Below are positions 33,303 to 42,090 of a stretch of 64,000 nucleotides of DNA, one piece after another. How positions within the stretch are numbered: the first letter of the stretch is position 1; every line of letters starts with the position of its first letter. Location: NCBI GenBank assembly GCA_964486455.1, contig CAZAMP010000022.1, positions 1 to 64,000 of the forward strand. Reading direction: 5' to 3'. The position numbers were made by a program, and so were the translations under genes. Under the pieces are notes generated by a model. It ran no database searches and was not told the origin of the DNA. It worked only from the letters and a program-made list of their open reading frames with translations. This stretch comes from CAZAMP01 sp964486455 (GTDB taxonomy: Bacteria; Eisenbacteria; RBG-16-71-46; CAZAMP01).

Positions 33303-34277
33303 ATGAAGGTGCTGCTCACGGGGGGAGCAGGATATATCGGAAGCGTCGCGGCGCATGAGCTCATCCGAGACGGACATGATGTCGTCGTTCTGGACAATCT
33401 GAGTCGCGGTCACCGCAGCGCCGTGCCGGAGAAGGGCCACCTTGTCATCGGTGAACACGGTGACCGTGCTCTGCTGGCAGATATCTTACCGGGCACGGAT
33501 TGCGTGATGCACTTCTCCGCCCACAGCCTCGTACCCGAAAGCATGGAAGACCCGGGCAAGTACTTTCAAAACAACGTCGCAGACGGTCTGATCCTGCTGG
33601 AGTCGATGGTCGCCGCGGACGTGAAGCGGTTCATCTTCTCTTCCACAGCTGCGACCTACGGCGAGCCGACGCAGGTGCCGATCACGGAGGATCTGCCGAC
33701 GAACCCGACGAATCCCTATGGCGAGTCCAAGCTCATGTTCGAGAAGCTCCTCGATTGGTTCGATCGGATCTACGGGCTGCGCTCAATCCGGCTCCGGTAC
33801 TTCAATGCGGCAGGTGCCATCCCGGAAGCGGGCGAAGATCATGAGCCTGAAACGCATCTGATCCCGATCGCGCTCGAAGCCGCCGCCGGAAAGCGTCCGC
33901 ATATCAGCATCTTCGGCGACGACTATGACACTCCGGACGGGACATGCGTGCGGGACTACATTCATGTCCAAGATCTGGCACGTGCCCACATCTTGGCCCT
34001 CCATGCGCTCGACAGCCGCGGCAGCGGTGTGTTCAACCTCGGCAATGGGAACGGCTTCTCCGTCCAAGAAGTCGTCGAGGTCTCGCGGCGCGTGACAGGG
34101 CGTGAGATCCAGACCACGTTGGCGCCCCGCAGGCCGGGCGATCCCGCGACGCTCGTTGCCTCGTCTGACAAAGCGAGAAGCGAACTGGGCTGGGATCCAC
34201 AGCACGCCGACTTGGAGGAGATCGTCCGTTCCGCGTGGGAATGGCACCAGACCCACCCGGAGGGATACCCGGACTAG
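33303..34277 (+). CDS. galE: UDP-glucose 4-epimerase
   Basis: SDR-family NAD-dependent epimerase, 324 aa, interconverting UDP-glucose and UDP-galactose for surface polysaccharide. It has the nucleotide motif GGAGYIG (residues 7-13), the catalytic Ser/Thr in FSSTAATYG, and Tyr139xxxLys143 (PYGESKL). The C-terminal GDDYDTPDGTCVRDYIHV motif is characteristic of GalE. AGGAGG precedes ATG 33303; an upstream ATG at 33258 is not favoured. rarA follows after four bases. Confidence 0.95.
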   Translation: MKVLLTGGAGYIGSVAAHELIRDGHDVVVLDNLSRGHRSAVPEKGHLVIGEHGDRALLADILPGTDCVMHFSAHSLVPESMEDPGKYFQNNVADGLILLESMVAADVKRFIFSSTAATYGEPTQVPITEDLPTNPTNPYGESKLMFEKLLDWFDRIYGLRSIRLRYFNAAGAIPEAGEDHEPETHLIPIALEAAAGKRPHISIFGDDYDTPDGTCVRDYIHVQDLARAHILALHALDSRGSGVFNLGNGNGFSVQEVVEVSRRVTGREIQTTLAPRRPGDPATLVASSDKARSELGWDPQHADLEEIVRSAWEWHQTHPEGYPD

Positions 34278-34281
34278 AGAA

Positions 34282-35610
34282 ATGGACCTCTTCGGACACA
34301 GCGAACCGGATGACAGCGCACCCGAGGGCGCAACACCGCTCGCGGACCGAATGCGTCCGCGAAGCCTCGATGAAATCGTCGGGCAGGAGCAGCTCCTGGG
34401 AGAGGGGAAGGCACTCGCCCGACTGATCCGCGAGGATCGGATCCCGTCGATGATCTTCTGGGGGTCGCCTGGCACCGGCAAGACCACACTCGCATCCCTG
34501 ATCGCGGGAATGACCGGGCGGCGCTTCGTCGCGTTCAGCGCAACGCTCGCCGGCGTGAAAGACGTTCGGCGCGTCGTCGAAGAGGCAAGGTTTCATGCCT
34601 CGCGTGGTGATGCGACGATTCTCTTCGTCGACGAGATCCACCGCTTCAACAAGGCCCAGCAGGACGCCTTTCTTCCGCACGTCGAGACCGGGTTGTTGAC
34701 TCTGATCGGTGCGACCACCGAGAACCCATCGTTCGAGGTCAACGCGGCGCTGCTTTCGCGATGCCGTGTCTTCACGTTCGAGCCGCTGACGGATGATCAG
34801 GTCGCCACGCTGCTCGACCGGGCCCTCGCGGATACGGACCGCGGGCTGGGGGATCAGGGCGTGACGATAACGGACGATGCCCGCACCGCGGTCGCGGCGC
34901 TTTCCAACGGAGATGCTCGCTCGGCCTACAACATTCTTGAGATGTCCGCGGGGGTGGCGGGTGAGTCCGAGATCACGGCGGAGATCGTTCAGGACGTCTG
35001 CCAGTCGGGGCGGGCGCTTCTTTATGACAGGGCCGGGGACGAGCACTACAACATCATCTCTGCGCTCCACAAGTCGATCCGAGGGAGCGATGCCGACGCC
35101 GCGCTCTACTGGCTCGCCCGAATGCTGGAAGCGGGCGAAGATCTCCTCTACGTGGCGCGTCGACTCGTCCGCGTGGCATCCGAAGATATCGGAAACGCCG
35201 ATCCGCAGGCCCTGCCCCTCGCCGTGGCGGCGAAGGACGCGGTCCACTTCGTCGGGCTGCCCGAGGGAAAGCTCGCGCTCGCGCAGGTCGTCACGTATCT
35301 CGCCACCGCTCCCAAATCGAACGCGACCTACACGGCCTACGCGGAGGCGGCCCGAGACGCGCGGGAGACGCGCGCGGAGCCCGTGCCGCTTCACATCCGG
35401 AACGCGCCGACTCGCCTCATGAAGGAGCTAGGCTACGGCCACGGCTATGCATACGATCAAGACGCTCCGGACGCCTTCGCCGGGCAGACGTTCCTCCCAC
35501 CGAACCTGGTCGGCCGCCGCTACTACCATCCCGTGGAGCGCGGATTCGAGCGAGAGATCAAGCGCCGCCTGGCCTACTGGGAGAAACTCCGCCGGGAGCG
35601 CAAGCCGTGA
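34282..35610 (+). CDS. rarA: Replication-associated recombination ATPase RarA (MgsA)
   Basis: AAA+ ATPase of the clamp-loader-like RarA/WRNIP1 family, 442 aa. It has PLADRMRPRSLDEIVGQ at the N-terminus, Walker A GSPGTGKTT, Walker B FVDEIHRFNKAQQD and the sensor GATTENPSFEVN. The C-terminal tetramerisation region has the usual NATYTAYAEAARDA and GYAYDQDAPDAF motifs. It acts at stalled forks. Its stop overlaps the next gene at GTGA. Confidence 0.95.
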   Translation: MDLFGHSEPDDSAPEGATPLADRMRPRSLDEIVGQEQLLGEGKALARLIREDRIPSMIFWGSPGTGKTTLASLIAGMTGRRFVAFSATLAGVKDVRRVVEEARFHASRGDATILFVDEIHRFNKAQQDAFLPHVETGLLTLIGATTENPSFEVNAALLSRCRVFTFEPLTDDQVATLLDRALADTDRGLGDQGVTITDDARTAVAALSNGDARSAYNILEMSAGVAGESEITAEIVQDVCQSGRALLYDRAGDEHYNIISALHKSIRGSDADAALYWLARMLEAGEDLLYVARRLVRVASEDIGNADPQALPLAVAAKDAVHFVGLPEGKLALAQVVTYLATAPKSNATYTAYAEAARDARETRAEPVPLHIRNAPTRLMKELGYGHGYAYDQDAPDAFAGQTFLPPNLVGRRYYHPVERGFEREIKRRLAYWEKLRRERKP

Positions 35611-37538
35611 TCCTGGCCCGCCTCACCCACGTCAGCCGTTCGTTCGCCGGCGTTCCGATCCTCGACGACATCTCGGTCGAGGTACCTGAAGGATGTCGTC
35701 TGGGGGTCGTGGGACGTAACGGCACCGGCAAGACCACGCTTTTCAATCTCATTGCCGGACGCCTGGATCCGGATTCGGGAGAGGCATGGCGCCGCCAGGG
35801 ATGCCGGATGGCGTTTCTCGAGCAGATTCCGGAGCGCGACGCACCGGGGACGGTCGAATCATCGGCTCGGGAGGTCTTCGATGACCTCACGGCGCTCTCC
35901 AGCGAGGCGGATGAGATCCGCTTTCGGTTGGGCGAGGACGACATTGTCGCAGGGAGCGAGAAGGAGGGCACGCTTCTCGAACGGCTCGGGATGCTCGATG
36001 AGCTTTTTCAGCGACGAGGTGGCTACGAGATCGACTTCCGTGTGCGATCGGTTCTCATCGGGCTCGGCTTTCCCAAGGAGGAGTTCGACAAGCCGGTCGC
36101 GGTTCTCTCGGGGGGCGAGAAGAACCGGCTCGCGCTGGCGCGGATCCTTCTCTCGGCACCGGACGTGCTGCTTCTAGACGAGCCGACGAACCATCTCGAT
36201 CTGGGCGCGATCGAGTGGCTCGAGTCGTATCTCAGGACGTGGGAAGGCGGTTATCTCCTCATTTCCCACGACCGCTATCTACTCGACCAGGTGACGGCGG
36301 AGACGCTCTTGGTCACCGACAATGGCGTGAGGCGCTACACAGCCCCGTTCACGCGGGCGATGGCGATCCGGGAAGAGGAAATTCGGCTTCAAACTAAGCG
36401 GTACGAGCTTCAGCAGAAGGAGATCGTCCGACAGGAAGACTTCATCCGGAAGAACATCGTCGACAAGAAGACCACGAAGCGGGCGCAATCGCGCCGGAAG
36501 ATGCTCGAGAAGATGGAGCGGATCGAGCGTCCCGATGAAGACGCATCGGCAACGCACATCCGGATCGAACCCAAGGTCATGGGCGGCCGCGACGTGTTGC
36601 GGGCAGCCGGTATCGGTGCGGTGATCGGAGATCGAACGCTCTTCACGGACGTGGGCCTGGAGGTCCGACGGGGCGATCGCCTCGGTGTCTTGGGGCCGAA
36701 CGGCTCGGGGAAGACGACGCTTCTCAACATCCTCGCCGGACGCCGCGTGCCCGATGGGGGGAGCCTGAGACACGGCGTTGGGATCATGCCCGGATTCCTG
36801 GATCAGGAGCTCGCCTCGCTCCGCGACTCGAGCTCGATCGTTGATGAGCTTCACGCTCTCCGTCCGGTAGCGCCTCAGGGAGAGATTCGATCGTACCTAG
36901 CACGCTTTCTCTTCCGTGGGGAAGACGTATTCAAGACGATCGGGACGCTCTCGGGAGGGGAGCGAAGCCGCGTGGCGATCGCGAAACTGTTTCTCGAAGG
37001 GCCGAACCTCCTGTTACTGGACGAGCCGACGAACCATCTCGACATCGACGGGCGGCGGGCGCTGGAGGGCGCGCTCGAGGAATACACCGGCACCGTGATC
37101 GCCGTGAGCCACGACCGCTACTTTCTCAACCGATTCGCGAAAGCCATCCTGCACGTGCGCGATGGAGGCGCGCGATTCCACATCGGGAACTTCGATGATT
37201 TCCGAGCCAAGGAGACGGAGACGATTCGCGAGAGCGCCGCGGAGGTATCCGAGGGGGCGCTGCGCCACGAGGAACGCAAGCGACTCAAGCGGGAGCGCGA
37301 GAAGCGGGAGCGCGACCGGAAGCGACGCGAGGACCGGATGGCCGAGATCGAGGAAGAGATCCGGCGGCTCGACGGCAAGATGGGCATCGCGACAGAGGCA
37401 CTCTCTCAGCCGGGCCTTGAAGCGGACGGCCTCCGCAAGCTGAGCGACGCGCACCGGGAGCTGGACGCCGAGCGGTCGGCGCTTTACGAGGAGTGGGAAC
37501 GGCTCGTGGAGGAGCTGGCCCATGACGAGGCGGATTGA
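35607..37538 (+). CDS. ABC-F ATPase (Uup/Ettp-type)
   Basis: Soluble ABC-F protein, 643 aa, with two ATPase domains and no membrane part. The signatures are LSGGEKNRLALARILL and LSGGERSRVAIAKLFL, each followed by LLLDEPTNHLD. Between them lies the basic helical linker (KKTTKRAQSRRKMLEKMERI). A C-terminal Arg/Lys/Glu coiled coil of about 90 residues fits Uup or Duf-type members that act on ribosomes or DNA. GTG 35607 overlaps rarA. Exact subfamily uncertain. Confidence 0.92.
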   Translation: MILARLTHVSRSFAGVPILDDISVEVPEGCRLGVVGRNGTGKTTLFNLIAGRLDPDSGEAWRRQGCRMAFLEQIPERDAPGTVESSAREVFDDLTALSSEADEIRFRLGEDDIVAGSEKEGTLLERLGMLDELFQRRGGYEIDFRVRSVLIGLGFPKEEFDKPVAVLSGGEKNRLALARILLSAPDVLLLDEPTNHLDLGAIEWLESYLRTWEGGYLLISHDRYLLDQVTAETLLVTDNGVRRYTAPFTRAMAIREEEIRLQTKRYELQQKEIVRQEDFIRKNIVDKKTTKRAQSRRKMLEKMERIERPDEDASATHIRIEPKVMGGRDVLRAAGIGAVIGDRTLFTDVGLEVRRGDRLGVLGPNGSGKTTLLNILAGRRVPDGGSLRHGVGIMPGFLDQELASLRDSSSIVDELHALRPVAPQGEIRSYLARFLFRGEDVFKTIGTLSGGERSRVAIAKLFLEGPNLLLLDEPTNHLDIDGRRALEGALEEYTGTVIAVSHDRYFLNRFAKAILHVRDGGARFHIGNFDDFRAKETETIRESAAEVSEGALRHEERKRLKREREKRERDRKRREDRMAEIEEEIRRLDGKMGIATEALSQPGLEADGLRKLSDAHRELDAERSALYEEWERLVEELAHDEAD

Positions 37539-37601
37539 CCTGAGGGGCGGTTCTTGGTAGTCTCCCCGCGCTCCAAATCTGCAGCGGTGTCTATTCTATG
37601 C

Positions 37602-37678
37602 GTCCCGGTCGTCCAGCCCGGTTAGGACACCGGCCTTTCACGCCGGCAACACGGGTTCAAATCCCGTCCGGGACGCCA
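37602..37678 (+). tRNA. tRNA-Glu (anticodon TTC)
   Basis: A full cloverleaf: acceptor GTCCCGG/CCGGGAC, D arm, anticodon stem CCGGC/GCCGG with loop CTTTCAC and anticodon TTC (37637-37639), T arm ACGGG-TTCAAAT-CCCGT, discriminator G and encoded CCA (37676-37678). It stands alone between the ABC-F gene and the accessory-looking region. Confidence 0.97.
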
Positions 37679-37768
37679 CTCAATCTCCGCTCCACTAAGC
37701 CAAGAGGCGACCAGCAAACTAGGTCTCGGCGAACGCCCGAGGTTGACTGAACGATCGAACGAAGCAGG

Positions 37769-38587
37769 TCAGACGATACTGACGTAGGTCTTCTTCTGGA
37801 AACAAACCCGCTTGGTCGCACTACCCCATCGGCGTCTTTCTGCAAGCAGCTGCATGAGCAATTCACCGTCAGTCACGACTCTTCCACCCACGACATCGAC
37901 ACCGCGGGCGAAAAGCGGGTCCGGGAGATATCCCGCGGAGGGGCCGACGATGGAGACGAACGCATCACCTGCACAGTGCTCGAGAATCTCATCGAGCGAG
38001 TTGTTCAGGATGGTCGTGCTGGTGGATAGGATCTTGTTGCATGTCCTCAATTCTGCCGTGTCCTGAGTGATAGGCAGATCCGGGAATTTCCGAATCAACC
38101 GATCGTTTCTCTCGATGATGACCAGTTCCGCGCCTGACTTCTCGATGGTTTCTATCAACCCGGAAAACAAGCCGACCATGCCGACCTTGTCTCCCGGGGA
38201 GACCGACAACAGCCCGAGTGAATCGGTCGCAGAGTCAACCGCGAGGTGGGTCTCTCTCATGACGTACTGACAAATCGCATTGATGCACGCCAGCGCGATC
38301 ATCTCCCGAATGGGGTCGGCGCTGCCGAATTCGAGCGCAGATGCGAGCGGGCTTCTCCCGACATAGTCCGTCGGTTCCAGAGCCGAGTATTCTTTTCCTT
38401 TCTCATCGGGAAGAAGAACGAAGCTGATACCGGTCGCCCCACCCTCCAGGAGGATGGCCATGAACTGGGCGTCCTTTGGTTGGCCGCCTTCACTGAACGG
38501 CGGGAGGAACATGCCTGCTATCGGCGGAAGCGTGAACTTCGCCGATAGTCGTGTGATCATCTCTCGGAACTCATCTTTCAGACTCAT
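37769..38587 (-). CDS. DUF4213/DUF364-like protein
   Basis: Protein of 272 aa with no signal peptide. The C-terminal half has ATP- or metal-chelation-like features of the DUF364 family: NKILSTSTTILNNSLDEIL and SIVGPSAGYLPDPLFARGVDVVGGRVV. The N-terminal half is the DUF4213 part (TDYVGRSPLASALEFG). Members are linked to metal handling or Rossmann-like binding, but no reaction is known. It lies alone on the minus strand next to the tRNA; base usage is slightly less GC-rich than the core genes. Confidence 0.8.
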   Translation of the reverse strand: MSLKDEFREMITRLSAKFTLPPIAGMFLPPFSEGGQPKDAQFMAILLEGGATGISFVLLPDEKGKEYSALEPTDYVGRSPLASALEFGSADPIREMIALACINAICQYVMRETHLAVDSATDSLGLLSVSPGDKVGMVGLFSGLIETIEKSGAELVIIERNDRLIRKFPDLPITQDTAELRTCNKILSTSTTILNNSLDEILEHCAGDAFVSIVGPSAGYLPDPLFARGVDVVGGRVVTDGELLMQLLAERRRWGSATKRVCFQKKTYVSIV

Positions 38588-38783
38588 GGCAATCTCTCGA
38601 ATCGCTTTCCGTTCCGCGCTGTCATCTCGGCTTTGTGCTTAGCCGACGCACATCGTGCAGAACCAGGATAGCGGAAATCCTAGCGACACGCTTGGGTATC
38701 GCAATGCGTACAGTCCGTATTCATTCAGCCAGGGTGCTCGAGCGCGGAGCTAGGGCGTTGGGAGGAGGCGGCGGATCCCCGGG

Positions 38784-39287
38784 CTAGGTGTCGTCGCCGG
38801 CTACCCGTTTCCAGATCGTGCTGCGTCCCATCTTGATGAACCCCAGTTTCACGTAGCCATAGATCTCCAGACTGTCTGCCGCCTTCCGCGTCACCTTGCA
38901 GCGGTATTCTTTCCCGTTCTCGGGATCATAGATTCGGCCGTCGACCCAGTTGCCGTCGTCCTCGTCGAAGCGGAAACCGTGCATGATCTCGAGCCCCACG
39001 ATGGGGCGGTCGCGAAGCTCCTCGTCGGAGTTTTCCCGGTCCCGTCGCGGTTTGCCTGCTTCCGGATCATCCTCATCGTACAGCGGCTGGCTCAACCAGA
39101 TGATGCGGCCAGCGTATCGGCCCTCGCGCTCGAAGATCTCGACGTGAGAATAGGGATCGTCGGGTTCCTTCTGTTCCGTTTCCCAGATTCCGACTATTGC
39201 ATCCGGGTCGTCCGCGGCGGTGGCTGGGACGGCTGCCGATGCCGCCATTGCAGCAGCGGCCAGGATCGCAAAAAACTCAGGCTTCAT
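38784..39287 (-). CDS. Exported DUF2147-family protein
   Basis: Secreted protein of 167 aa with a signal peptide (FFAILAAAAMAASAAVPATAA). The body matches the DUF2147 pattern: IVGIWETEQ, HVEIFEREGRYAGRIIWL, GLEIMHGFRFD, GNWVDGRIYDPENGKEYRCKV and a terminal MGRSTIWKRV. ATG 39287 has GGAGGGA about ten bases upstream; a longer frame is disregarded. Family function unknown. Confidence 0.85.
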   Translation of the reverse strand: MKPEFFAILAAAAMAASAAVPATAADDPDAIVGIWETEQKEPDDPYSHVEIFEREGRYAGRIIWLSQPLYDEDDPEAGKPRRDRENSDEELRDRPIVGLEIMHGFRFDEDDGNWVDGRIYDPENGKEYRCKVTRKAADSLEIYGYVKLGFIKMGRSTIWKRVAGDDT

Positions 39288-39519
39288 GAACTTCGTCTCC
39301 CTCCGATTTCTCTCGCTTCTGTCGAAGACGAGGAGACACCAGACGAGTGGCTTCGTCAAGACGCGGAGGCGGCCCCGTCAATCGAGGCCGCCCCCAAGCT
39401 GGCGTGTGGTAGGTGGACGTGTTCCCCGTCAGAGCGCGTTGGTCGGCCCCTTCCTGTTGATCCCTCGACCGATTTCACCTGTTGGGCATGTGGAGTCGGT
39501 CGATCGATACGATGCCATC

Positions 39520-39816
39520 CTACGATGGAATTCCGTCTCGCAAATGAAGATGTGGGATCGCTGAAGATCGAGATTCTCGCTGCCCGTTTTCCTTCTGGAT
39601 CGCGCACTGAAACATAGGAGACAGAACCCCCTGCGTTGGAGGTCTTCCGTGACGAGACATGGATTGCAGTGCGCTCACGGCGTCTTGGGGACGGAGATCC
39701 ATGACGGAGTGATGAACCACATCTTCGAGAACATTGCCCCCGAATGGACAGACATGGCTCTGATTGGGCAGGTGGTGCAGAAGATCCTTGCGCTAAGTGG
39801 AGCAATTGACAGCTAG
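39520..39816 (+). pseudogene. Possible decayed gene upstream of the propeller lipoprotein
   Basis: The 544 bases 39288-39831 hold no intact gene. One frame reads protein-like from MEFRLANEDVGSLKIEIL through a TAG at 39615 and on to PPALEVFRDETWIAVRSRRL. After about 39690 the sense moves to the +1 frame (MNHIFENIAPEWTDMALIGQ...) and stops at 39814-39816. This looks like one small gene broken by a stop and a frameshift, but composition alone supports it. Confidence 0.3.
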
Positions 39817-39831
39817 AAGGAGGGGTGACCA

Positions 39832-40848
39832 ATGAAGAGAGTAATGACAGCAATTGCGATGTCTGTTCTTGTCTGTGTTTCACCAGCCTGTGAAGAATCG
39901 ACTGCACCAGAACAAGGTGACGGCCCATGGACCACATATACGACTTCGGATGGTTTGCCTTACGATGCTGTGGGGGCAATCGCATTTGGACCAGATGGTG
40001 AGTCATGGTGTGTGCCGCTGATTCCAGAGACCGGGGGAGGCGTCGCTCATTTTGATGGCACAACCTGGAAACACTATACGGAAGAAGATGGCTTGGGATC
40101 AGACTTCGTCCTTTGGATGGAAAACACGCTTGCCGTTTCGTCTGACGGTGTCCTGTGGGTAGGCACATTCGGGGGAGGCGTCTCGCGGTTTGACGGTGAG
40201 ACCTGGACGACCTACACGACAAGAGATGGACTACTCGCCGACAAAGTTTCTGCTGTGGCCATTGCACCAAATGGAAATCTCTGGTGTACGCATCCAGCGC
40301 CGGATTGTGGGATATCCCGTTTTGATGGGAAAAACTGGACGACCTACACTACGAGCGACATGGGTGTGACGCCCTGTAATCTGTTGAACATAACTTTTGA
40401 TCCAGACGGCACTCTGTGGGCTAGTGGAAGCAACGTTGTTGTTCATCATTCCGGTGAAACCTGGACCAGCTTCAGCAGCGAAATGGGACTGAGGACACCA
40501 GTGGCAATATACATGGACATAGGACCTGATGGCAGAATATGGGTCAGTGGTGGGGGTGTGTCGTGTTATGACGGTGGTGCCTGGTCACATCACTCCCTCG
40601 AAGAGATTGGCGCGAGCGGGAGTGGAGAGGGATTGATACCCTTGGCCGTTGATTCAGAGAACGTCCTATGGGTTGGAGTCTATGGTGAAGGTGTTTTTCG
40701 ATATGATGGCAACAGCTGGAATAAACTCACGTCGAGGAACGGCCCTGCCCTCAACAACGTCTTTTCGATAACGCTTGGACCTGATGATTCACTTTGGTTT
40801 GGTACGGAGAGCGGGATCTCCCGCTACCGGCCCACGGATGCGAACTAG
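39832..40848 (+). CDS. Propeller-repeat exported protein, atypical composition
   Basis: Protein of 338 aa with a hydrophobic leader and a possible lipobox ending in Cys20 (VSPAC). Six to seven blades repeat W-T-(T/S)-Y-T-T-x-DGL ... V..I...PDG.LW.GT.GGGV.RFDG, the two-component-regulator propeller pattern. There is no kinase domain, so it is probably a surface-bound or periplasmic binding propeller. AGAAGGAGGGG lies upstream of the ATG. Codons are much more A/T-rich than neighbours, suggesting transfer. Confidence 0.85.
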   Translation: MKRVMTAIAMSVLVCVSPACEESTAPEQGDGPWTTYTTSDGLPYDAVGAIAFGPDGESWCVPLIPETGGGVAHFDGTTWKHYTEEDGLGSDFVLWMENTLAVSSDGVLWVGTFGGGVSRFDGETWTTYTTRDGLLADKVSAVAIAPNGNLWCTHPAPDCGISRFDGKNWTTYTTSDMGVTPCNLLNITFDPDGTLWASGSNVVVHHSGETWTSFSSEMGLRTPVAIYMDIGPDGRIWVSGGGVSCYDGGAWSHHSLEEIGASGSGEGLIPLAVDSENVLWVGVYGEGVFRYDGNSWNKLTSRNGPALNNVFSITLGPDDSLWFGTESGISRYRPTDAN

Positions 40849-40866
40849 AGGAATGTCTTGAGGCGC

Positions 40867-41334
40867 ATGCAGGCCCCTTTGCGGCTTATCGCATCGATAC
40901 CGCTCTCCGATGAAACCGCGGGGCAAGACCCTGTCCAGAAGTGGATGGACGAAATCACGGCCGCTAACCTTCCCTGGACGATGGCGGATCTCGATGCGGA
41001 GGCGGGGGGCGAGTCGGGTCGAGATTGACGGGGCGTCCGGTTTCGTGTTGGGAGATTCGAACGCAACCATTCGGTATGAGGTCTGTGGCACGGGTCTTGG
41101 CCGCACATCCGGAACGCACCGACGGGCGACAATGTGGAGATACATCGGGGGACGTTCATGATGCGCCTCACCCTCGCGGGCGACATCTCAAACAGCATGA
41201 CCTCGAATCCTGAATACTGGATCGCCGATAGTATTGGAATCGTCAAAGAAGTTCTCTCGTCGAGCGTAGAGATGAATGGTAATGGAAGCACGACGACGAA
41301 AACATCCGTGCTAGCCGACTATGACCTCCAGTGA
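40867..41334 (+). pseudogene. Gene remnants between the propeller gene and the ECF sigma factor
   Basis: The gap 40849-41423 has no intact gene. A 54-codon frame (ATG 40867 to TGA 41027-41029) reads protein-like (QKWMDEITAANLPWTMADLD). A 66-codon frame to 41334 ends with PEYWIADSIGIVKEV ... SVLADYDLQ, which resembles the closing strand (W.A.GIGIVKE...L..Y.L) of exported repeat proteins. The part between changes frame. Best read as pieces of one or two broken genes. Confidence 0.4.
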
Positions 41335-41423
41335 TCGATGATACAGGCGCCGGGCCGGGAGGGCGCTAAACGGTTTGAGCGTTTTCTCTTCTTGTCCGAG
41401 GATCTTCCGAATAGAATCGTCGA

Positions 41424-41996
41424 ATGAGTGAGGTAACGCGAATTCTGACAGCCCTCGAGCAGGGCGATCCCCGCGCGGCGGATGAGCTCCTTCCGCTGAT
41501 CTACAACGAGCTTCGCCGTCTCGCGGCCAGCAAGCTGGCGCGTGAGCAGCCGGGTCAAACGCTCCAGGCCACCGCGTTGGTCCATGAAGCTTACATCCGG
41601 CTTGTCGGAACGGAGGACCCGGGCTGGAACAATCGGGGACACTTCTTCGCCGCTGCCGCAGAAGCAATGCGGAGGATCCTCGTCGAGTCCGCCCGCCGGA
41701 AGAAGAGCCTCAAGCGTGGCGGCGATCGCCGGAGAGTGGATGTCGACGACGTGGACCTCGCGATTGAAGGCCCATCGGACGATCTCCTTGCCCTCAACCA
41801 TGCACTCGAAAAGCTCACCGAGGTTGATGCCGGTGCCGGGGAACTGGTGAAGCTACGATACTTCGCGGGGCTGACGCTCGAGCAGGTGGCCGAGATCCGC
41901 GGCGTGGCACGTCGCACCGTCGTCAATCACTGGGCCTATGCCCGCGCCTGGCTACACCGTGAGATCACCAAGGAAGGTGGCGCGCCCCCACGATAG
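41424..41996 (+). CDS. ECF-type sigma factor of the kinase-linked group
   Basis: Sigma factor of 190 aa with regions 2 (ELLPLIYNELRRLA ... QTLQATALVHEAYIRLVG) and 4 (DAGAGELVKLRYFAGLTLEQVAEIRGVARRTVVNHW). The pattern ATALVHEAYIRL with a low acidic content in region 2.2 is that of ECF groups linked to Ser/Thr kinases (ECF43-like), where phosphorylation of a Thr activates the factor. Thr50 is the residue in that place here. A Ser/Thr kinase follows after 94 bases and no anti-sigma gene is present. Confidence 0.88.
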   Translation: MSEVTRILTALEQGDPRAADELLPLIYNELRRLAASKLAREQPGQTLQATALVHEAYIRLVGTEDPGWNNRGHFFAAAAEAMRRILVESARRKKSLKRGGDRRRVDVDDVDLAIEGPSDDLLALNHALEKLTEVDAGAGELVKLRYFAGLTLEQVAEIRGVARRTVVNHWAYARAWLHREITKEGGAPPR

Positions 41997-42090
41997 CTCG
42001 TTTCAAAGGAGGCCGGATTCCCTTTGCCCGCTTTCGCTACGAACTTCGCACTGAATTCATAGACGATGGCTCTCAAGCAACGGCCGAATC

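Noticed and set aside
39356..40270. Open frame of 304 codons on the minus strand
   Set aside because: Ser/Arg/His-rich with no domain; most of it is opposite the propeller gene.
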